64,000 bases of DNA from positions 1 through 64,000 of the forward strand of contig NZ_AZRW02000010.1 in NCBI RefSeq assembly GCF_000512695.2. Reading direction: 5' to 3'. The first letter of the stretch is position 1; every line of letters starts with the position of its first letter. The position numbers and the translations under genes are program-made. This DNA is from Pseudomonas sp. QTF5 (lineage in GTDB: Bacteria > Pseudomonadota > Gammaproteobacteria > Pseudomonadales > Pseudomonadaceae). The notes beneath the pieces were generated by a model. The model searched no databases and had not been told where the DNA came from. It worked only from the letters and a program-made list of their open reading frames with translations. Below, one piece after another: positions 1 through 7,092 of the stretch.

Positions 1-249
1 GGTCATGGAATCCGCAGTCAATCACACAGATTCGCAATTCACCCTTTGGTGGTTTGTCGTTGGAACGTGCAACTGAGTTTGCTGCATTGGCAGAATGAAC
101 CATGGATTCGGATGCGGGACATGCCTTGCATCCTGCTGACCCAACAGCACACATCTTGGTGGAGGAAAGCTTCACGACTGTTTCTATTTTAGAAAGCCGC
201 TAAAGATGGGTGCAGCTTTTTGCACCCATTTGATTGGGGGCGTTGAGCA
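1..249. other. left-edge stretch without a confident gene
   Basis: No convincing complete gene lies here. On the plus strand a frame open from base 3 to a TGA at 96-98 encodes 31 residues and could be the tail of a gene starting outside the window. Nothing in it is recognisable. The rest is the intergenic space downstream of mcrC, including the hairpin at 206-229. Confidence 0.35.
206..229 (-). terminator. hairpin downstream of mcrC, possible terminator
   Basis: Perfect 9-bp arms (ATGGGTGCA / TGCACCCAT) enclose a 6-base loop. On the minus strand the stem is followed only by CTTTA, so the U-tract is weak. It begins about 20 bases after the restored mcrC stop codon at 250-252, where a terminator of the mcrBC operon would be expected. 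Confidence 0.5.
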
Positions 250-1559
250 TCACGCCGACTGTTCACTCGATTGCAGCTGCTGAGAGTGAAGCGGGAACCC
301 TTCAGGAGCGCCAAATAATACGCCACGTTCCATATCAAACGGCAGCACCCAAAGCTTGAGCTGCGGTGCAAAATCGAATACCTGCAACGGTGCATCAAAC
401 GCAGATCGTCTTGGATAAATCAGCACCAACTCCCTTGAAAAACGCCGCCCGCTAGGTATTTGTGGCCATAGGCGAACAACTGATAGAAATCGGACTGCTT
501 CAAACCGTAGCTCTTATCCTCACCAGATGAGTTCAACCGCTTCCATTTTGTGTCTAGCACCCAGCGCTTATTCTGATGGTGAACCATCAAATCCGGCCGC
601 AATTGAAAGAAGTTTTTGCCTTTGTGCTGACACAAATATTCAGTGTGGGCTTGAGTTTGAAGTCGAGCGTCTTGCAGCAGATCCCTGTCTAGACTCGCAG
701 CTACATAGCGCTCAAACAGCTTCTCCATAGGAAACAACAAGCTCATACCATGCCACTCCCCGGCGACCGCCAAAGGCATCTGTTGCTTAATAATCAGCTC
801 GCACCAGGGTTTCACCGGCACATAGTGCGCCATCAGTCGCTCGCTACTCCATTGTTTGAAATCCTGCTGCACATTGCGGCTTGTAGGAACCTCTAACAAC
901 ACACTTCTTAACTCGTGAGCTAGACGCCAGTTACCAGCATCTTTTGTTGCTTTGCAGACCTCATCTAGCGCGAATTTGAGTAAGCGGTTTTCTGGTCGGT
1001 CGGGCAAATAGATATCGTGTCGAATCTGGAAATGGTGCTGGCGCCCAGGGGGTTGGCGCATTTGCTTAACCACATCCAATTGACCACGTAGGAACCGTTG
1101 TTCCTCCTCTACGCGCTGGTAGTCAAAGCGTAGACCTCGCTTGATCAAGTGATCCAGAGCCAGTAGGAATCGGCCCATGACCCATTCGCTCAGCGGTGCA
1201 TCGAAATTTTGAAGATCTGCCGCGCCGACTTCACGGGTGGGTAAATTTAGAGAGGCTTGGATCATGCGCCTCAGTAAAGCCCTGCTCTGCTTGATGCAGT
1301 CTTCGCGTTCGAAATGCTTTGGGAGAATTTCAAGGCGCGTGCCACAAGGTGTTTCCAGTACGCCGACGTAGTTGTCGAGCTTGAGTAAACAACGGTTCTC
1401 GAGCTGAATCAGCTCTGCCCCAGCTTTGCTGAAAAAAGCATTTGATTTGCACAACCAGTCAAAAGCTGAAACCGATATTTGAGCAAGATCTAGCGTCGGC
1501 ACAGCGACGTTATCTGTCGTCAGCCTCGCGTATTCGCGAACCGTAATGACGGGTTTCAC
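250..1559 (-). pseudogene. mcrC: mcrC, PD-(D/E)xK subunit of McrBC restriction system, frameshifted near its 3' end
   Basis: McrC is the nuclease subunit that joins McrB to cut modified DNA. Read from the GTG at 1559, the frame gives 379 residues and carries the nuclease motif P322-D323, D336-T-K338. It then stops at 420-422 in a C-terminus unlike the family. In the next frame the same strand continues with ELVLIYPRRSAF and about 50 further McrC-like residues to a TGA at 250-252. Adding one T to the five-T run (plus-strand A-run 438-442) restores a single 436-residue protein. The start codon overlaps the mcrB stop as GTGA, so the two genes are translationally coupled. Either the nuclease is damaged in this strain or the run was miscounted in sequencing. 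The identity is secure; whether it is inactive is uncertain. Confidence 0.8.
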
Positions 1560-3121
1560 ACCGTCACACCATTCAATGCACTGATAACTGCCATACCGAG
1601 ATGACGAGTATTAAATTCACGCCCACTGGCATGATGTGTTGTCAGGCCATGCATTGCGGCAAGATCTCGCAATATGGGTTTAGAGGGCCGGACGATCTTC
1701 CCCGCCTGTAAAACCTCGATTGAACCGCTTTCAAGCTGACGGACCTGGATGTCGCCTTTTTCAGCCTCGATAGCGTCTTGCAGCTTTGGAAGCACTGTTT
1801 GGTGATCGATGACACCCCAATAGGACTCGATCCGGGAAAAGGCCTCTTCATTGATCAGCCATTGATTATTTTGGTTGTTGAGCATCACTTGATCGCCAAA
1901 CAACGAATCGGGCTTGAATGGCGGCTGTTCGATAAAGCAATTTTCCGGGGCTTTGCGATGATCGTTGAGCACCCACTGAATCCGCTCCCAATCTTCAAAA
2001 AAGTACTCTTGCAGCAGCGGGAGAACTTGCTCGCGAAAGATTTGCCCCAATCGCTCCAGCGTACGGTCGCTGTCTAGCGGCATAAAATACGCGTGTCCGA
2101 GGCAATGATCTCGATCTAGCAGCATTTCAATTCGCTGATTCATCACTATCAGGAGCTGGGCAATATTGAGTTTGCCCACGGCAATGTGTTCCAACAGCTC
2201 AGGCTTAGGCGGCATTTCGCGGAAAGTGAAACGACGACGCAAAGCGATATCTAGACTGGCCAATGAACGGTCAGCGGTGTTCATGGTGCCAATGAGATAG
2301 ACGTTGCTCGGTACGCTGAAATGCTTTTTAGAGTACGGCAGCGTCACTTTCAAAGCCTCATCGGCTCCCGCACGCTTGGATGGCTCGATTAACGTGATCA
2401 GTTCACCAAAAATCCGGGAAATATTGCCGCGATTTATTTCGTCGATGATGAGTACGCGTGCATTACAGGGCTGAGTTGTCGCTTTGACCTCTGCACGCTT
2501 GGATGGTGCATCCAATATCCGCTCCACCAAAACAGGCAAAATATTGCAGTAACCATTGATGAGATTTTTTTCCAGCTTAGTCTCTGGCATCTTGTCAAAA
2601 ACGTGCTTGTTGCGGATATCGTCCACAGTTAACTGCTCTGAACGTACATATTCAGCAAGTGTTCTGAGCATACTCATTCCAATCGGAAGCTCTTTTCCGT
2701 TTGGCTTTATCAAATTGAGCAACTCATCGGATGCACTTGTGACCACGTATCCCTTACCCTTACCGAATGACTCGCCCTTCGTAAATAAGGACCCTAGGCT
2801 CTTTATCTCGGCGATGGCAGAGGTGCACATTTTTTTGAACACACCATCGACAACGTCATAGCGCAGTTGCCCGTCTTCTCCACTTTTTGCACACAGACCT
2901 TCGACAAAGTCCTCGTAGCTGAAGCTTTGATGAAACGTGACGAACTCGATATGCCTATCTTCTGCTAGCTCATCAAAACGCGTCTTCAAAGCTGCCCGAT
3001 CGTTTTTGTTGGCCCGAAGAAACTCAGGAGCAAGAATTTCCAGCGCGGCCTCGATAGTGGCGAATGTCTTACCGGTTCCCGGTGGGCCAAACAAGATTTG
3101 GTTAAGTGCAGGCGAAGTCAT
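1556..3121 (-). CDS. mcrB: McrB-type AAA+ GTPase of a type IV restriction system
   Basis: This is the motor subunit of McrBC, which recognises modified cytosine DNA and translocates using GTP. Walker A is GPPGTGKT very near the N-terminus. A Walker B stretch (VLIIDEINRG) and the family signature MNTADRSLASLD follow about 200 residues later. About 100 residues not typical of the short AAA core lie between Walker A and Walker B. The start at 3121 is chosen because AAGGA lies about 10 bases upstream and the protein then begins MTSPALNQ; an ATG at 3187 is also in frame. At 521 residues it has no room for the N-terminal DNA-recognition domain of E. coli McrB, so target recognition must lie elsewhere. 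It is followed by mcrC with a GTGA overlap and is divergent from the gene at 3375. Confidence 0.88.
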   Translation of the reverse strand: MTSPALNQILFGPPGTGKTFATIEAALEILAPEFLRANKNDRAALKTRFDELAEDRHIEFVTFHQSFSYEDFVEGLCAKSGEDGQLRYDVVDGVFKKMCTSAIAEIKSLGSLFTKGESFGKGKGYVVTSASDELLNLIKPNGKELPIGMSMLRTLAEYVRSEQLTVDDIRNKHVFDKMPETKLEKNLINGYCNILPVLVERILDAPSKRAEVKATTQPCNARVLIIDEINRGNISRIFGELITLIEPSKRAGADEALKVTLPYSKKHFSVPSNVYLIGTMNTADRSLASLDIALRRRFTFREMPPKPELLEHIAVGKLNIAQLLIVMNQRIEMLLDRDHCLGHAYFMPLDSDRTLERLGQIFREQVLPLLQEYFFEDWERIQWVLNDHRKAPENCFIEQPPFKPDSLFGDQVMLNNQNNQWLINEEAFSRIESYWGVIDHQTVLPKLQDAIEAEKGDIQVRQLESGSIEVLQAGKIVRPSKPILRDLAAMHGLTTHHASGREFNTRHLGMAVISALNGVTV

Positions 3122-3374
3122 CGAGTCGCTATCCTTGCTACGTGAGCAAATGGTCATCGCGGGGTGCGGCTCGATCACGGTCGACACGGGTTGCAGAAAC
3201 CGAAACTCGACGTAGGAAACAGCGCACAGCCGCAGGAAATTTATCCTACAACGGTAGCTACATTGCCATCACTGGTAAAGCCGCACAGAGAAGTAGATCG
3301 CGCTGTGGAAAAAGCTGTGCAGGACGAGCGCTTAGCGACTATAAAAACGATCCCCTCAAAGAGCCCGATAGCCC

Positions 3375-4364
3375 ATGAAATTCGACCTCGCCTACTGCCT
3401 CAGCCTCGACGACAAGCTGTCGATCTATGACGTGCGCGATTTGAATTTCGACGAAACCATGGATTTCGACTCCGCCAAGGAGCATTTCCAGTGCCCCAAC
3501 GATGCTTGCCGTTTGGCATTCGCTGCAGCCAACGTGCTGGGAACGTTCAACGCCAAGAACGTGAATTACGTGCGCACGCCGCACTTCAAGAACATTCCCA
3601 GCACGCGGCATGTCGAGGGTTGTCCTTATGTCAGTCTGAAGACGCCAGCGTCGGGCCTGGAGGCGGATGGTGCGGAATCGGATGACAGTCGGGAGGAGCA
3701 TTTCCCGTCGGAGTTGTTGCTGATTCGGCGTGAGTATGTGCGTAAGCCGTCGAACCCAACCGTGGCGGCGGATGCCATGCGGGATGACCCAAAACCAACT
3801 TCAGCGGCCAGTAACGTTGAGCATCCGAGCCGGGAGTCGGCGCCGGACAAGACCAGTGTCTTCGCCCATCCGGTTGAGTGTTTTGTGTCGAACTTCGAGG
3901 ACAAGGAGCTACTCAAGCGCATGCCGCTGAAGATTGGCGAGCACTCGGCGCCTTATGGGTCGTTCTTCAAGAAGATCGAATACCTGCAGGACAACAAGGG
4001 GCTGATTTACTGGGGCAAGATCAAGGAGATCAAGGATTACACGCAGAGCTTTCGCATCGATTTCGAACAGAAAGTCTGGTTCAAACAACCGGACGAGGCG
4101 AAGAAGAAGCCTTACTCGGTCAATGTTTACTTGAGCAAGAAGCTGATCGACAACTACCGCAAGCGCAAAGCGTTTCTGGAAGAGATCAAGCACGCCGTCG
4201 ACAGTGAAGCGGAGTTGTATTGTTTCTTTTATGGGGTGACGCCGGAGTTGAAGCAGGTGCCGAGCAAGAAAAACCCCGAACAGACGTTCGGGGTTTTCAG
4301 TGCGAATATCGAGAACCTCGATCACTTTATTATTCGTGAAGCGCCGGGGTTGGCGGAGAAGTAA
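3375..4364 (+). CDS. hypothetical protein with putative N-terminal zinc-binding region
   Basis: I do not recognise the family with certainty. The 329-residue protein has a possible metal site in its first 90 residues (CPNDAC, then PHF, a later H and GCPY), reminiscent of N-terminal zinc modules in CoiA-like and DNA-related proteins. A low-complexity polar linker follows at about 95-165. The C-terminal half is lysine-rich with many aromatic residues and ends near AEK. No signal peptide or membrane segment is seen. It is divergent from mcrB with about 250 bases between them and ends base-to-base against the convergent gene at 4365-5054. Its place beside mcrBC suggests, but does not show, a defence role. 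The start has only a weak ribosome site. Confidence 0.6.
   Translation: MKFDLAYCLSLDDKLSIYDVRDLNFDETMDFDSAKEHFQCPNDACRLAFAAANVLGTFNAKNVNYVRTPHFKNIPSTRHVEGCPYVSLKTPASGLEADGAESDDSREEHFPSELLLIRREYVRKPSNPTVAADAMRDDPKPTSAASNVEHPSRESAPDKTSVFAHPVECFVSNFEDKELLKRMPLKIGEHSAPYGSFFKKIEYLQDNKGLIYWGKIKEIKDYTQSFRIDFEQKVWFKQPDEAKKKPYSVNVYLSKKLIDNYRKRKAFLEEIKHAVDSEAELYCFFYGVTPELKQVPSKKNPEQTFGVFSANIENLDHFIIREAPGLAEK
4270..4297 (+). other. terminator-like hairpin inside a coding region
   Basis: A perfect 12-bp inverted repeat (AAAACCCCGAAC / GTTCGGGGTTTT) with a 4-base loop lies within codons near the 3' end of the gene at 3375-4364, about 65 bases before its stop. Its form is that of an intrinsic terminator ending in four Ts, but it also encodes protein. 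Confidence 0.5.
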
Positions 4365-5054
4365 TCAGCCTTGCTGAAGACGACTCTCCAGATCTCTGAT
4401 TTCCTGCTTCACCTCTTTACGCCGATCACGTGCAGCCTGAATAACTTGCTCATCCCGCCCGCAGTAGGTGCGTAACCAGTGCGCCATCATTTCCTCGCTC
4501 GGGTAGTAATAGTCTTTATGACCTTTACTGCCTCTGAGGAAGTCGTTCATCTGCGCGTCGAAACGGCCGGCCGCATACTCATCCGGCGGTAAGGTGCCCC
4601 ACTCCGCAGCGCAATCCTGGAAGAACCAGGCGATATCGTCGATGTGCTTTTGCGCACCGCGATGTCGGCGTTTGTACAGCCGGTACTCGCGATTGCTTTC
4701 CTCAAAACGCTCCATCATCGGCTCATCTTCGACCCAGCGAAGGATGTCGTGCTGCCCCGCATGATGGATCAGGCCGTTTATCCAACGCTCGGAAAAACGT
4801 TGAACAAAACCTGCGACATCGGCCTTTTTCGCGTCCGCGAAAATCATGCAGTAACGGGTTTGCACATGGATGACGAACAACACGTGCTTGCGTTGGACGG
4901 TGATGGCGTGGACCAGCCACTGCTCGATGGTTCCACCTTGTTCATCGTCCTCGATAGCGGGCGATGGCGGTTTCTCCACTGGGCTGATTTTTTTACCCTT
5001 GTGGACGCGGCTGAAGAAGGTGCTGGCTGCTTCGGTGCAGTTGAAGATCAACAT
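4365..5054 (-). CDS. hypothetical protein, DUF6933-like N-terminus
   Basis: A 229-residue soluble protein of unknown function. The first 120 residues (start MLIFNCTEAASTFF, then a segment on 'FADAKKADVAGFVQRF') resemble the DUF6933 family, usually about 160-200 residues. The C-terminal 100 residues are rich in charged and aromatic residues and end in a helix with many Glu, Arg and Gln. No signal peptide, membrane span or catalytic motif is visible. It converges on the preceding gene with no spacer, so both probably share a termination region. The family assignment is from memory of the N-terminal pattern and is moderate at best. Confidence 0.6.
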   Translation of the reverse strand: MLIFNCTEAASTFFSRVHKGKKISPVEKPPSPAIEDDEQGGTIEQWLVHAITVQRKHVLFVIHVQTRYCMIFADAKKADVAGFVQRFSERWINGLIHHAGQHDILRWVEDEPMMERFEESNREYRLYKRRHRGAQKHIDDIAWFFQDCAAEWGTLPPDEYAAGRFDAQMNDFLRGSKGHKDYYYPSEEMMAHWLRTYCGRDEQVIQAARDRRKEVKQEIRDLESRLQQG

Positions 5055-5080
5055 CCTGGGTTCTCGAGAGGTCTGTGCCG

Positions 5081-5899
5081 TTATTTAAGGCATATACCAA
5101 GCATCACTAAAAGCAGCAAACCAATATAAACCCGCGCATGCACCCGATCCGGTATCCGCCCGATCCACGGTGTCGCCAGGCGAATCCCCACCAGCGACCC
5201 AGCCGTCAGCACCGCAAACGCCAGCACATCCACATAACCGATAAACCACGGCCCCAGATCAAACTCGGCAAACCCCGCCATCGCCATGTAAGTCAGCGTC
5301 CCGGCCACCGCAACCGGCAGACTCAACGGATTGGCCATCGATGTAGCCCGAGACATGCTCAGCCCACAACGCCGCAGTAACGGCACGGTCATGACACTGC
5401 CGCCCACGCCGAGAAAAGTGGCGATGGTGCCGATGCCTATACCGCCGCCAGACACTTCTGCCCTGCCCAATCGCCGTGGGATTACGGCGTCAGATTGTGT
5501 GAGAAAACCGCGTCTGAACAAGCAGTCCAGAATCGTCACGCCGAGGTAGGCGATGAAAGCAAAACGGATCAGCTCGCCACTTGCCCACATCGCGGCAATG
5601 GCTCCGACGATAGCGCCCAGGCCGATGAACCCGCCCAGCGGCCACACGTAATGGCGAATGAGATGACCGGCGCGGTGATGTTTTCCGGTGGCGATCAGGG
5701 CGTTGACGATCATCACGCAGGTCGAGGTGGCCACGGCGATGTGCATCGCCGATTGGCTGATGGGATCGTCGGCGCCGTGGCTGGCCGTGAGCATGCGGTA
5801 CAGCAAGGGCACGACGACGAATCCGCCGCCGAAGCCGAACAGCACGGCGGTGACGCCGGTCATGCAGCCGAAGAGTGCCAGCAAGAGGTAGAAGAACAT
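5081..5899 (-). CDS. TauE/SafE family inner-membrane anion exporter
   Basis: This family (TauE, SafE, CysZ-like transporters) exports sulfite, sulfoacetate or related organosulfur anions. The 272-residue protein is almost wholly hydrophobic, with about eight predicted membrane segments and two glycine-rich repeats (LFGFGGGFVVVPLL near residue 20 and FLGVGGSVMTVPLL near 160), the internal duplication typical of the family. It stands alone: downstream lies the DUF6933-like gene and upstream a REP pair, then an AraC-type regulator. No substrate can be named from sequence or context. Confidence 0.85.
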   Translation of the reverse strand: MFFYLLLALFGCMTGVTAVLFGFGGGFVVVPLLYRMLTASHGADDPISQSAMHIAVATSTCVMIVNALIATGKHHRAGHLIRHYVWPLGGFIGLGAIVGAIAAMWASGELIRFAFIAYLGVTILDCLFRRGFLTQSDAVIPRRLGRAEVSGGGIGIGTIATFLGVGGSVMTVPLLRRCGLSMSRATSMANPLSLPVAVAGTLTYMAMAGFAEFDLGPWFIGYVDVLAFAVLTAGSLVGIRLATPWIGRIPDRVHARVYIGLLLLVMLGICLK

Positions 5900-5959
5900 C
5901 GCGCATCGTCCGTTGGTTGAGAGTGGCCCGACGATAGAGCGATGAGGCCTGGCCTATTG

Positions 5960-6098
5960 CCGGTAAGTTAAGTAAGAGCAATCCATGTGGGAGCGGGCTT
6001 GCTCGCGAAGACGGCGGCACAGTCAACATTGATGTCGTCTGACACACCGCTTTCGCGAGCAAGCCCGCTCCCACATGGATTGCTCTTAACTTACTGGC
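5960..6098. repeat. REP pair with unusually long inverted arms
   Basis: Two REP units face each other (core GTGGGAGCGGGCTTGCTCGC at 5988 and its complement near 6055-6075). Unlike the other pairs in the window, the symmetry runs on outward through ATCCATGTGGG and about 20 further bases (GGTAAGTTAAG against CTTAACTTAC), giving arms of about 45-50 bp with a 3-base indel. It lies between the TauE gene and the AraC pseudogene. Confidence 0.85.
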
Positions 6099-6170
6099 AT
6101 AAGGGCATGGCCTGCTTCAGCAAGTCAGCCAATAATGTTTGCGTTTACGCCAACCGCTGGATGCCGCTAG

Positions 6171-6937
6171 ATGCGCAATGTTTCGATTGATCTGCTGGAC
6201 GCCACGCCACGGCCGGTGGTGGCCATTGGTACGGATTACCCCGACGGTCATTCGTTGCCGCGCCATACCCACCGGCGGGCGCAGTTGTTGTATGGCGCCA
6301 CCGGCGTGATGCAGGTGAGTACGCACGACGCAATTGGGTGGTGCCGCCGCAGCGGGCGGTGTGGATTCCGCCGGGGGTGGCGCATGAGGTGTTGATGCTG
6401 GGGGTGAGCACGCGCAGTTTGTACATCGAACCGGGGGCGGTTGATTTGGGCAATCGCTGTCAGGTGATCAGTGTTTCGCCGTTGATGCGGCATTTGTTGA
6501 TGGAGGCGGTGGAGGTTGCGCTGGAGTACGACGAGGCCGGGCGTGACGGTGCTCTGATCGATTTGCTGCTGCATGAACTGGCGCGCAGCGCTCACTTGCC
6601 GTTGCACATTCCGTTGCCTGTCGATTCGCGGCTGCTTGGGTTGTGTCAGATATTTCTCCGGCAACCGAACGCTCACCAATCGCCGCAACAATGGGCCGAT
6701 CAGTTGCATATCAGTTTGCGTACGTTCAATCGTTTGTTCCGCCAACAAACCGGCCTGAGTTTCAGCCAATGGCGGCAGCGGGCCTGTGTGGTGCTGGCTT
6801 TGGCCCGGCTGGCGGTGGGCACGCCGGTGACGCGGATTGCGCTGGATTTTGGCTATGACAGCCCAGCGGCGTTCTCGACGATGTTTCGTCGGGTGCTGGG
6901 GCAGGCGCCGTCCGTTTGGTTGGAGGGGGCGAAATAG
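6171..6937 (+). pseudogene. AraC family transcriptional regulator, disrupted by a one-base frameshift
   Basis: The first 53 residues (6171 to about 6330) are the start of an AraC-type cupin domain, with an H-x-H pair in PRHTHRRAQ. The rest of the cupin (VVPPQRAVWIPPGVAHEV onward) and the two helix-turn-helix motifs of the DNA-binding domain continue in another frame to 6937. The break lies in ACGACGCAATTGG at about 6328-6335. One extra G (GACGGCAATTGG) would restore D-G-N-W-V-V-P-P and a single protein of about 255 residues, the usual size for this subfamily. A downstream ATG at 6338 could still produce a truncated protein with an intact C-terminal HTH. Real mutation or sequencing error cannot be told apart here. 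Confidence 0.85.
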
Positions 6938-6953
6938 AGAGGTCGCGACTAAA

Positions 6954-7061
6954 CGCAGAACCTGTAGGAGCGAGGCTTGCCCGCGAAGAACGATGACGCG
7001 TAATACCTGAAAAACCGCGGTGCATTCTTCGCGGGCAAGCCTCGCTCCCACAGGTTCTGCG
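6954..7061. repeat. REP pair (GTAGGAGCGAGGCTTGCCCGC type)
   Basis: Inverted REP units, arms about 36 bp including GCAGAACCTGTAGGAGC and its complement, surround a 40-base centre. Arms and centre are nearly identical to the copy at 49252-49345. It lies between the AraC pseudogene and the 3' end of bglX. Confidence 0.9.
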
Positions 7062-7092
7062 CTTGGCACTTCATTTTCTTTACTGATCGGTC

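Noticed and set aside
189..398. 69-codon minus-strand frame downstream of mcrC
   Set aside because: It overlaps the frameshifted C-terminal coding region of mcrC in another frame and has no family likeness.
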